NCBI GenBank assembly: GCA_051294375.1
Contig: CM119264.1
Location: 9,869,907-9,933,906, forward strand
Origin: Paraspadella gotoi
Taxonomy: Eukaryota > Chaetognatha
Direction of reading: 5' to 3'
Length of the DNA stretch: 64,000 nt
The translations under genes were made by a program, and so were the position numbers. Under the pieces are notes generated by a model. It was not told the origin of the DNA and made no database searches. It saw only the letters and a list, made by a program, of their open reading frames with translations. This document shows, one piece after another, positions 22,911 through 33,360 of this stretch; position 1 is the first letter of the stretch, and every line of letters begins with the position of its first letter.

Positions 22911-25232
22911 ACTCGTCTCTTATCTTTTTATTTGCACCGCGCGTACACCGTCTGTCTCTTGATCTGCCCCACTTATGTCTTAACCCGGGTGATAAGGCAA
23001 TCAATTCTGTTCATATTTGGTAGAAAGGTAAGATGTACTAGTGCAGTCACGTGATCACTTGAAAACGCGTTCACATGACCAGAAATTTAATACTGAAGAA
23101 TTCATGACATACTGAATCACTGATTGCCGAGTCATTTTATTTAAAACTGGCAAGGTATCTGTAAATGCCTTTTTGTACTTGTGTATAATAATCGTGAAGT
23201 CATATGACCATATAGAAATACGGTCGCGCGATCAGAAAAAAAATGTGGTATTATTCGGGTTATTCTTGATTAGTTTAGTCAATATTTTACAAATACTAAG
23301 TAATACTAATAAGATGCTTGTTGTGCATAAGTGTAGTCAGGTTATCAGTCGGGAAATGCATCCATGAAAAAACTTGAATCCTTTAACTTGTATTCCTGGT
23401 TTTCCTCTTTTTCTCTCTTTCTCGCTCATGTTCTTGGTTCTTTCTCAATCCTTGATTAGTCGATCTGTTATTTTTACGTTTTAGTTTCGCTGTACTTGAG
23501 ACTAGATTGAAACGTTTCGCTCGTTCTGATTACATTCATCATAATTCGACTCAAGAGATTTAGAGATTCAGAGATTCAAGTTTTCACGTTTAATTTATAA
23601 GGAACGGGCGCCGCCTGGAACGCGATACTCCGAGTATATTCTGGCACAAAATCAGCGGCAGATCATGCCCGTTATGATTTTATGAATAATTTCCCCCCCC
23701 CGAGATATATATAGTATATATACCATTTTTCACACAATGACTCAATTCTACAATTAATAAGACCCAAATAAAAAAATAACAAATATTAAGTAAAATGAAA
23801 ATAAGTACAAATAAGTAAAGTCAAAGCTTATCACGCATAAGTTGCAAATTTAGAGATATTGATATATTGAGGAGAAGTGTGGACTGTGGACATGACATGA
23901 CATAACAGAGACTTGAACATGAATTTACAGGAGATCATTATATGAAATTGGTACAACCAATATAAAATTTATTCATTAATTTAATAAATAAGCTATCTTG
24001 CCCCTGAATCTAGACAGGCTTTGGTGGTTTAAGGCCTTCATCACGCTTACATGATAATGACATAGCAGGTCCCTGCAAGCTTTCAATCAAGACTCTCTCA
24101 CACTCTCACACTCTCTCACTCTCTCACTCGCTCACAACAGTCTCGTTTATTCACTCCCAGAGTACTTGGGATATATTATAATATGATAATTTAATAATAT
24201 AATAATTTGATATAATATTTCAAAGAATGTTTCAATTGTATGAAATATATAATAATCAAACAAATTCAGGTTTGCAGACATGATAAAAAGTTATGGGCAT
24301 GAATAAGAGAATAGAGTTACTTGAGATGATAAAGATTGAAGAGATGAGATCAGGTGGTAAGCGGTCTTGATATATATCATCGCAGAGGAATCAAAATCAA
24401 GAAAGCTAAATCAGATCAGCCAATCGAGATCCGACACGAATCCACCGGAAATAAAATCTAACTCTCTCATTGGTCGATAAACCAGTGGCACGGGCCAATG
24501 GTGGAATTTCATCTGTCTGCAAAAACTTTGTCTGTCATCCGCTTGAATTGTATAAATTGCCACGGTCCACAAATGTTATGTATCAGCGCGCAATTCTATT
24601 CTGGATTGATCCGAGAGAATTCAATATCGTCGAAACGAAGAGCGATCAGGTTATAAAATTTTTCATCCTGGTAAAAAAAAAAATAAAAAAATACTAAAAA
24701 AAAACGCAAAAAATTTTACTTGTAAAGAAGGCCTTACTGTTAAGCCGTCAGTTTCAATTAGAATAATGAATCTTTTTTTCAAACCTCACTTCCTCGTCTC
24801 ATTGAAACTTGAAAGACTATATTAAGTAAATCTCAAGCCAGAATACAATTTTTTTGATTCTACTATAAATAATAACCAACCATAATTGTTAGACCTTCCC
24901 TTTAGCGAACCATCAATCTGAGAGGCTTTCAAAGAAAGTAAAAATTCTGTTTGGAAGATTGGTATTGTTCAGGATCCCCTTTGCAATTTGCTTTCATCAA
25001 AAGTCAAAAGTGATAACTACTTCCTATTAATATTTTTATTCCTCTTCCTATTTTTATTCCTCTCAGTAGTCTTCTCATATCTTTTCTTTCTTAGTCTTAA
25101 TCTCTTTTCCAACATATTCTAATAGTAGGGGTAGCCGCACTCAATGGGGAAAGCCAAAAATTTACAGCGAGTACATGCTCAAATTTCTTTTTAAAAAAAT
25201 ATGTGATTAAACTTTCTTTCGTTGTGTTTGGG
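22911..25232. other. Upstream flank of the XKR-like gene, AT-rich, no gene seen
   Basis: Long AT-rich non-coding sequence is shared in order with 11800-14815. It includes a CTCTCACA-type short repeat near 24092-24130. No open frame, RNA gene or strong promoter could be supported. Confidence 0.5.
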
Positions 25233-25396
25233 TTATTTGAGATTAAAGACGAAATCTTTTACATCAACTTTTTAAGGTGCATACAAGTTTCGGCTTTCAT
25301 TCAAGCCTTCATCAGTTGAATGAAAGCCGAAACTTGTATGCACATTTAAAAATAAAAATCGTTGATGTAAAAGATTTCGTCTTTAATCTCAAATAA
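25233..25396. repeat. 164-bp foldback element with two perfect stems
   Basis: The outer arms 25233-25268 and 25361-25396 are perfect 36-bp reverse complements (starting TTATTTGAGATTAAAGACG). The inner arms 25277-25304 and 25316-25343 are perfect 28-bp complements (starting GTGCATACAAGTTTCGGC) around an 11-nt loop. Only 8 and 17 unpaired bases separate the two stems. The layout fits a MITE or foldback element, or the hairpin of a small-RNA precursor. It sits about 650 bp upstream of the XKR-like start codon. Confidence 0.9.
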
Positions 25397-25772
25397 AAAA
25401 AATTTAAAATTTAAAACCAGAAAATATTAAAATAACTATAATGAGTGTCATATATAAATTTAAGCAAACTTTATTTAATTGTAAAAATAAAAAAAAATTC
25501 CTTGAAAATTAATGTGCTTAAATTTTACTAGTACTGATTGACCATAATTTCAAATCAGTATTGACCCTTCTCCCTCCCTAAAGAGAGTTTATTCTGGTCT
25601 GTAGCACCCAAAAGAAAATTGGGTCCTTTTTTGGAAAACGACCTATTCCTGCTATTTATTTTTCTAAACTAAATTTTAGTTTTAATATCTAATGATTAAT
25701 CATAATCTTTTATCAAATACCTTACTTAATCCTTAACCCTAATCTGACTGCATTAAAGATTTCCTTAATCTA

Positions 25773-25806
25773 AAACCCTAACCCTAACCGTTAACCCTTA
25801 ACCTAA
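25773..25806. repeat. Short interstitial CCCTAA telomere-like run
   Basis: ACCCTAACCCTAACCG followed by degenerate TTAACCCTTAACC gives two exact CCCTAA units and several near units. It is short enough to arise by chance, but the surrounding 60 bases also drift toward the same motif. Confidence 0.5.
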
Positions 25807-26044
25807 ACTAATGCCTCACATTAATCCATAACCATTATCCAGCTCCCCATCCTAATCCCTAATACCAAAGTCCAACCACATTCTTTAAACTTAACCTTTA
25901 ATTTAGTTTTTTAATCTAATAACTAATTTAATCCTCAATCGAGGCAGAAATGGGGCGCTTTTCGAAAATAGTTAAAAAAACTTAATCTCTGTATTTTTTG
26001 GTAACACAACCTCAGACACCTTAGTATTTATTCCTTGATAAAAA

Positions 26045-29000
26045 ATGGCAACAATCAAGCTATATCTCAACATCGTTCTTATTGCATTAGACTTAGTAAC
26101 GGATGTTTACACCACCGCTCAATTACTTAACGCGGAATCTCTTTATTTAAGAAGGATAGGTTGGTGCCTTTTATGCGTCTTATTGATGCACATCGCCGTC
26201 TCCGCCATCTACTCGCTGAAGATCATTTTCAAATATAAAAATCATTATCCTAATTTCTTCGGAAATTGGATGTGCGAGTGGTCAATGATCGCATTGCATA
26301 TAGTTGGTTTGGGAAATGTTGCTTTGATGATCAGCATTTATAACGATGAAAAGGTACGTGCCACTAATGATTAATGTCACTGATTAGTCGTTCATGTCAT
26401 TAAAGTCAGCAACAAATGGCTTGTTCATTGAATGAATGAATGAATGAATGAATGAATGAATGAATGAATGAATGAAAATTGTTTATGTATATTGTAACAA
26501 TTTTGATTTTGCTAGTAGTAAAAAATATTTCTTAAAGAGTAGTAATGGTTAATGATAATAGTGTATCTTCAACTTTTAGCGTCTAAAACAATATTTTTCT
26601 AATCATAATCTTTTGTAACATTAATAATAAAATGGTTCTTTTCAGTATGTATACTTTCGCACTTTTAAAAAAAAATTATATTTCAAAAACATTTTTCCCC
26701 CCCATTTTCCGCTTTCTTCCAACGTCTTAATCTTTCGTATACCGCACATTGAAATTTATGACATGGAATGCCTCATTATTAATAAATATATGTATCCCTC
26801 ATTAATAAATTTATGACATGGCATCTCTCATTTTTTAATTTATGGCCTGGCATCCCTCATCATTAAATTGATGACATTGCATATTGGATTTTAAGTTTAA
26901 TTCTATAAATTTCCACGGTGATCATTCCAAGCAAATTCTTCTCAAAAATCTTAATTTGCTTCACGTTTTTCTCGAGTCATGGCCGCAACTTTTGCTACAA
27001 ACGTCCGTCATCATTCTTACTTGGACGAACGATTTGACGAAACTGTGTTTGCACGAGACCATGTTCTTCAAAAAACCTCGACTGAAAAATTGGGGTTGGA
27101 TTTTGGCGGAAATTAGCGGATATGGTTTCAATATCACTGGGACTAAATGCCAGTGCGCTCCTTTTAATAAGCACGAAGGAGCTCTGAGGTCAATTGCCAG
27201 AGAGACATTAAATTTTTTTGGGGGGGGAGGAGGGGAACTTGGTGCTAATTAGATTGAAATAATTAAATTAAAATGTCAATGTTCTAATGTCGATAAAAAA
27301 ATTTTATTCTCAGGGATCACATTATGTCATTATCTTGTGAGAGTGATGAAGGCCTTAAACCTCCACACTGTTGAGTACACAGCCTGTCCAAAGTCTGGGG
27401 CAAGATAGCATATTTATTGAATGAATGAATTAATGAATGAATGATTTTTATTTTGGTGGTACTAATTTAATATATATATGTCGAGCGAAATTTTTTTTAT
27501 GATAGCCATCTGTGAAATTTAAAAGCTGATAATCGATTCTTTGTTTACTTAATTAATTTTCCTTTTACATACATTTCTCATCTAATGAAATTGGTACAAC
27601 CAATATGGAAGTTATCCATTCATTTAATTAAGAGGCTATCTTGCCCCTGACTTTGGACAGCCTTTGGTAGTTTAAGGTCTCCATCACTCTTACAAGCTTT
27701 CAATCAAGACTCTCTCACGCTCTCTCACTCTCTCACTCTCTCACTCCCAGAGGATCTGTCTTCACTATCAATGACGTTTTTGTGTGTGCTTGGTCTATCA
27801 GCGAGTATCAAACTATAATTTCTATTTCATTTTCTACATTTTGTTTGGCTAAAGCGGCAATAGATAACCGGCATTCGAATGAACCATTATTAATTTCAGG
27901 AAATTTAATTTTCCTTTCAAATGTTTGCCAAACAATAGGTTTACTGCAATGCATCGTCGGCTTGACTGTATTTCTCTATATCTTAAGTATAAGTAGCCTA
28001 AAAGTTTCTCCTTGGATCCTTATGGCCATTCTGTTTATGCCTTTAAGGGTTTTTACAACATCTGAACTGAATATGCTTTTTCGAGGATTATATAAAAACA
28101 GCAATCATCATCCGGGGATTAATTACGGAAAACCAAACTTTCTACAAATGATCTTAGCGCCGTGGGTCACTATATCTCTTTTTTCTTTGGTTGTCGCTAT
28201 TAATTTGATCGATCTTTTAGACTTCAGCGCAATTTACCAAAAAACGAGTTTTTGGAAAATCGTACGCGATTATTCTCCTTTGATTAGATTTGCATATAGA
28301 TTTACGTCTTTCCGAAATCCATTATTGAGAAAATACTCTCGTTTTTGCACGAGTGGGATTCAATTAAATTCTCGATCACTAAAATTGTTGGGAAAGATTT
28401 TTAAATATGAAAAGGATTGCAATAATCTTAATCCTTTTAGATTTGGATATTTAATACAGAATTATAGAACCGGAAATTATCTCCTAATGCGACCCGATTT
28501 TGGGTTGTACACGATTTTACTGCTGATAGATACATCTCTTAGTATTCTGTACTCCACTTTATTTTTGATTGTAAAAAAGTCAGTGAAGGAATTCTTATTG
28601 GCGTTATTTTCTATTTTAAGTTCCTTTATTATCATTTACCTCAGTCTTTATCATTTTATATTTCACGTTAACATCGCGCACATTGGCAGAAATACCATTC
28701 GCTCAAGTATTTCCAGTTACCTTTTGCTAAAAACCCCAAGTAAAGCTATTAAAGACGATGATGCTTTTTTTCTAAGCCAACTGTATGAATCTCATTGTCA
28801 CCTTTTTAAATTTTTAAGCTTAATATCCAAGTATTCTTCTTTAGTAACGATGATAGTATTGGTATTTAACGTGGGAAATTTATATTCGAATCTCAACAAA
28901 TGGGCATTACGTTTTTTATTTTCTATACTGGGGGGCATAGTTTCTTTCATCATTCCCATTACAGTATATATTTTTATATATATTTTTCTGGAACAAAATA

Positions 29001-29557
29001 CATTACGGTACAAAGTATTAGAAAAGCCATTCAACTGCGTTACATCGTTTCAAGAGTGTGCCGAACCCCTTCTCATTAAATTAATTTCTTTTTTCTACTT
29101 AAAATTCAACTTTTTTTATATATTTGGTTTATCATTACTGCCTTTTTTCAAATTTGTTTGTACGATGATACCTTGCAATAAACGAAGCCGTAATATCGGC
29201 CTCAGAGTCCAAGCAATTCGAATTATTTTGGGTTGTCTCATATTTACTTTTGTTTATAAATTCACGATGCATGTCCAACGGCCAAGCGAGCAAATTGATC
29301 ACCTTATATACGCGAATCTGTCCCATCCTAGACGCGATCTCTTGGCTCGGAAGGCAAGAAATTCTTTCGAAAGCGAGTTCATTTCGCCCATTTACGATTT
29401 GTTGTACCCGTTGTTTATGGAGCAGAATGTCATTTCAAACGCAACGGCTTTTGTCGATGAAATAAACGAGGTTTTCAATAGATTTATCCAAAAAGGTCCC
29501 AACCTTCTAGTACTTTTATTTTTATTTATCCCTGCTGTAGTGATCTTGAGTTATTGA
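26045..29557 (+). CDS. XK-related (XKR)-like multi-pass membrane protein, three exons
   Basis: Exons are 26045-26353, 26896-27188 and 27751-29557. Donors are AAAAG|GTACGT and CTGAG|GTCAAT; the exon 3 acceptor follows a long CT-rich tract ending CCCAG. Phases (0, then 2) agree and give 802 aa. An in-frame TAA at 26039-26041 fixes the start. Residues 16-20 (DLVTD) lie in the first membrane helix. FLESWPQLLLQ (128-138) matches the ES-x-PQ-x-x-LQ signature of XK/XKR proteins, and SEYQTIISISFSTFCLAKA (218-236) resembles the helix that follows it. Hydrophobic segments lie near 6-26, 40-61, 80-98, 124-146, 220-236, 262-282, 288-305, 338-357, 452-476, 481-507, 565-582, 586-616, 655-671, 689-706 and 785-800. 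XKR proteins include caspase-activated plasma-membrane lipid scramblases. 802 aa is long for the family; the second half is of unclear origin. No caspase site was assigned. A noisy duplicate lies at 11335-19745. Confidence 0.75.
26428..26475. repeat. (TGAA)n microsatellite in XKR intron 1
   Basis: About twelve TGAA units lie inside the first intron. A shorter, noisy version lies at the equivalent place near 16200-16245, and a related TGAATGAAT run occurs in intron 2 near 27418-27445. Confidence 0.95.
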
Positions 29558-29608
29558 ATGAATAATTATGAGAGATGAGACCAAAAGGGAATTTATCGTC
29601 ATAATTCT

Positions 29609-29614
29609 ATTAAA
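29609..29614 (+). terminator. Possible poly(A) signal of the XKR-like gene (ATTAAA)
   Basis: ATTAAA lies 52 bases after the stop codon. No AATAAA was seen closer, so this is the best candidate but weak. Confidence 0.3.
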
Positions 29615-29747
29615 ACAAGTAAATTTGTTAAAGAGTTTATAAAGATTTTTATCTGAATTGAGCCCTGACCTTTTATTTTTTAATGGTTCAAATATCTGAG
29701 TTTAAAGTTTAATTGAATGACTCCAATAGTTCTGTTTAATGTCTCTA

Positions 29748-29888
29748 ATTGGTTGAATTTTATACCTTGAATTTGAATATCTGGTCTCTCATTGGTTAAT
29801 AATAACTAGTAGATGTTTTGATCTTATTCTTAAAATGTGAATTCTCCTCTCATTGGTTGTAATAATTGTGTCCTTTGTATATAAAAGG
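29748..29888 (+). promoter_or_regulatory. CCAAT-box cluster and TATA box
   Basis: Three ATTGG motifs (inverted CCAAT) lie at 29748-29752, 29791-29795 and 29852-29856, the last two within CTCTCATTGGTT or CTCATTGGTT. TATATAAAAGG follows at 29878-29888. The distance from the nearest CCAAT to the TATA box is usual for a pol II core promoter, predicting a start near 29908. Confidence 0.5.
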
Positions 29889-29964
29889 AGAGTAAATTCT
29901 TAATTTTTGGGAGATTCCTCTGAGACCATCAGGTATTAAATGATATTTGTGAAATTATTTGAAT

Positions 29965-30150
29965 ATGGTAATTAATCTTAAGCTTTTATGTAGCTTTGAG
30001 CTGTTGCTGCGTCTCGGCTCTGCTGCTACTGATGCTGCGTCTCGGTTCTGTTGCTGCATCTCGGTTCTACTGCTACTGTTGCTGCGTATCGGCTCTACTG
30101 CTGCTGCTGTATTTTGGTTCTCTGTCATTCTGATGCACGTTTTTCAATGA
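29965..30150 (+). CDS. Candidate 61-aa hydrophobic peptide downstream of a TATA box
   Basis: The ATG lies 77 bases after the TATA-like element and the frame ends at 30150. AATAAA is at 30171-30176, 21 bases after the stop. The peptide is rich in Leu, Ala, Ser and Cys (starts MVINLKLLCSFELLLRLGS) and is built from an imperfect GCTGCTGCGTCTCGGTTCT-type DNA repeat. No family is recognised. Promoter, short frame and poly(A) signal together suggest a compact transcription unit; whether the peptide is made is unknown. The unit could equally be a non-coding RNA. Confidence 0.3.
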   Translation: MVINLKLLCSFELLLRLGSAATDAASRFCCCISVLLLLLLRIGSTAAAVFWFSVILMHVFQ

Positions 30151-30170
30151 TTATTGGATATTGAATACTT

Positions 30171-30176
30171 AATAAA
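30171..30176 (+). terminator. AATAAA poly(A) signal of the small TATA-box unit
   Basis: Canonical AATAAA, 21 bases after the stop codon of the candidate small frame and followed by T-rich sequence. Confidence 0.4.
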
Positions 30177-30849
30177 GTTATTATTCTATTTTTATCTTTT
30201 GATATAAGGATTGAGTTAATATTAAGTCGAGATTAAGCACTGCTCAAACAATGTTCTCATCTGAAACTGAGAAACCCCCCAAGGAATCTTCTTTAAAATT
30301 GGTATAAATTATAAATGGTTCTTTTAATTTAGCAAATTGATGCAAATTACAATTTGAACCAATTTATCATTACAATTTTTGAAATTTGTAATACTAACCT
30401 TTATTTAATTTTTTAATCTTTATCAGAATCCATTTTTAAAAATTTAATTTTTCTAAAATAATTTTAAGCATTTTTTCTATTATTAAATATTAAAATGCTT
30501 CCATGCATGAGGAAAAAGAATGTAATCAAAATCTGACATCATAAGTCAATTTGGTTGTAAAAAGATAAAATACTTTTATTGCAGACTGTTTCATCTCGTT
30601 AAAAATGTTAAATTCTGGCCCGCCTTAATGAATAGCTCAGAGAATATGTAGGATTCGATCCAGGACATTGGGACGAAGGTCAACATGCGCGACACGATAC
30701 AAATGGGCCCTCACCGATTAGATTTGGACCCGTTAACTTAAATTTACTATCGTTTCGAGATACAAATAAAAGAAAACATTAAAAGAAACATTAAAAATAA
30801 AATCGAACTTATTTTAAACTCCGAAAACGAAAATAAGGAAGTGAAGAGT
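30177..30849. other. AT-rich intergenic; faint tRNA-like motifs
   Basis: Mostly AT-rich. At 30633-30643 TAGCTCAGAGA resembles a tRNA A box, and GGATTCGATCC at 30651-30661 resembles a B box. They are only about 20 bases apart and no cloverleaf forms, so this is at best a tRNA or SINE relic. Confidence 0.35.
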
Positions 30850-31680
30850 AAGCTATGATAAACGAGCGTGACGTTTCACGAAGGGTAAGGCGACGAGACG
30901 AGACCGCGGAGTGAGGCGAGACTCGCGTTCGGGTGAGTAACGATCGTCGAGAGCGAAACGCGAGAGAAAATCGTTGGTGATGAAAGTTGGCGGGACGTGG
31001 GGCGGGAAAAGTAGGAGCCGATGGAGCCAAAGGAACCGGTGGAGCCGATGGAGCCAAAGGAACCGGTGGAGCCGATGGCGCCGACGAAGCCGGTAAGGCC
31101 TTCTGGGTAGGAGCCTTGAAACACTAAGTCCATGGCTATCGATGGCGCCGACGTAGCGAGTTTGATATGAACAAAGTCTATGTTGCAGTCGTTAAGCTTC
31201 TTGGAACGCATCGTCCACTGGAGCCAATGGTGCAAGTTTAGAGATAATGTTGTAGGCAGTGTATGATGTAGTGGTAGTGGAGGGTATATAGTAAAAGCGC
31301 TTTGATTAGAATGCAACATGGTTGATTCGGTACAATCATCAATAACATTGCTTATTTTTTAAATTTCTAAATTTTAAATTTCTTACAAAACACCGCTGAT
31401 TAAAATATAATTTTAATTCTTTCATTATTATAGGGGAATAGATTTTATTATTTGAAACATTTGTTGAAAACGCGACTTCCTTCTGTAAAATCAGTGCCAA
31501 AAGTTTTGTTAAAGAATTCATTGTGTTTGAGCAGATATTGTTATATTCAAAGCATAGGCTGAGATTTTGTTGGAGCCGGCGGTGAAATTGAAGCAAACAT
31601 CTCCTCGGAGACCGAGGTGCGGATGGAGCCCAACGCGTCGCGTCTCGAAGCTGAGCCTTCATACGTGTTCGGCTACGTCG
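30850..31680. other. GC-richer, CpG-containing patch with a 27-bp repeat, no confirmed gene
   Basis: GC and CpG rise against the surroundings. At 31015-31085 a GGAGCCGATGGAGCCAAAGG-type unit of 27 bp repeats about 2.5 times. It reads as Gly-x-y on both strands and as Pro/Ala-rich in a third frame, so frame choice is not informative. No start/splice combination convinced me that it is an exon. Confidence 0.35.
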
Positions 31681-33360
31681 CCAGGTGGGGAAGTGAGGAG
31701 CTAAAAGAGACCAAAGTGTGTAGGAAAGAAATTAGGGATGGTGTTTATATGCATAATACATATGTAATAAATATGTAATTACAATGAAGAAAATTACATG
31801 AGACTCAAGAAGGAAATAGGTTGCAATGGAATGAACTTACTAAAAAATTCCTTATATTAATAACCAGCTTCAAAACTGATTAGTTTTGTCATTACTGACA
31901 CTTTAGGAAATTATGGGTCAGTGGAACCAAGTCTCATGGAAAATAAAATATTGGGAAAAGATTTGTTGTGTTGTATTTGACTTGTTACTCATGGGAATTT
32001 AAACTGGGAACGCTGGTGAATTCGGTTTACCGTCGCGAGAGAACGGAGACGGTGAAAGCGGAGGCAGTAGTGAAAAGAGGGAATAGCGGAGGCGTGATAG
32101 CTATAGCGGGAGTGGCAGGGATTTCGGGCGCACGATTTCGCTAAAGTTGTGGACTGTGGGCGTGGAATGTGGGGCAGCGATGTGAAAGAGGGTGGGAGTT
32201 GTGGCATGCAAGAAAAAAAAAGAATTTTACTCGACTTGGAAATTATGAGTCCCGGAAGAAAAGCGAAGGAAAGAAGACGAGGGAGGCGAGAGACGAACGC
32301 AGCGCCAACTTCTGGCGCGAAAAAAAAAAAGATGGGAAGGGAGGAAAGAGATTTCCGCGAGACGGAAAACACCGGGAGGAAAGAAAACAGATGGGAGAAG
32401 GGGAAAGACGGGAGGAAATGAGAAGGGGGGAGGAAAGGAAAGTGGGAAGGAAAGGAAAGAGGGGAGGAAAGGAAAGAAGGGGGAAAATTGGAGGAGAGGA
32501 GAGGAAAGGAAAAAAGACGATAAGTGGATTGGGAGAAAAAAAAACTTAAGGGAGGAAAGGAAAGAGGGTGGAAAAGGAAAGAGAGGTTAACAGTGAAAAG
32601 AGAGATGGGGAAAAAAAAAGAAAGGTGAAGGAGCAGCGGTGGAAAAAAAATCTAAGGAGAGATTGGAAATGGGTGGAGAAAAAAAGGGAGAAGAGAAAAG
32701 AGAAGAGGGAGATCAAGAGAAGAGAGAAAAGGAAAGAGTGGGAAATATAAACAGAGTGGAGAGGAGAAAGTATGGGAATTGAAAACAGAGCGGAAATGGG
32801 AAACTTGTTAAAAAAGTAAAATATTTGGATAGAAAAGAAAATAAAGGTTCGAGCCGAGGCGAGGTGGCTTAAGGGGATGGGAAGTGTTAAAGGATGTAAA
32901 GGTTGAAAGATTTGGGAAACAAAGTGGAGGCGCGATTGCAAAGATAAGAGAGGAGGTGATATCCTGGTGTGAAAGGGGAAGTTATAGGGGAAAATAGGAG
33001 ATTGCTAAACTTGAAATATTCAAATTTGTAACATGGTTACAAATAAAATCTAAAGAAACAAAAAGAGAGAATATAAAAATTAGTTAAATAATTCAACCAA
33101 GTTCCTTGGACGACGGAGAAAAAAAAACCTCCGGCGGAGATCGAGTGAAATCTCGAGCGAAGAAAAGTAGGAATAGGGAAAGGAAGAGGGTAAGGCGGCG
33201 AACCGAATGAGAATCGGGTGGAATAAATCCGAATAAATTGGAATAAAAGTGGAATATGGTGGAATAAAAGAATAACTTATTCCCCGATAGAATAACCCGA
33301 GGATGAGTGAACTTTCTTCCAAGTGATACTCGAAAATAATTCTGACGCGGGTAAGAAAGA
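31681..33360. repeat. Purine-rich low-complexity stretch
   Basis: GGAAA/GAGGAAAG-type purine sequence dominates 32190-32800. Near 33215-33300 the motif GGAATAAA repeats about five times. Lys/Glu/Arg-rich frames here are composition artefacts. No gene is supported. Confidence 0.7.

Noticed and set aside
30633-30661. A-box- and B-box-like motifs suggesting a tRNA
   Set aside because: They are too close together for an anticodon arm and no cloverleaf forms.
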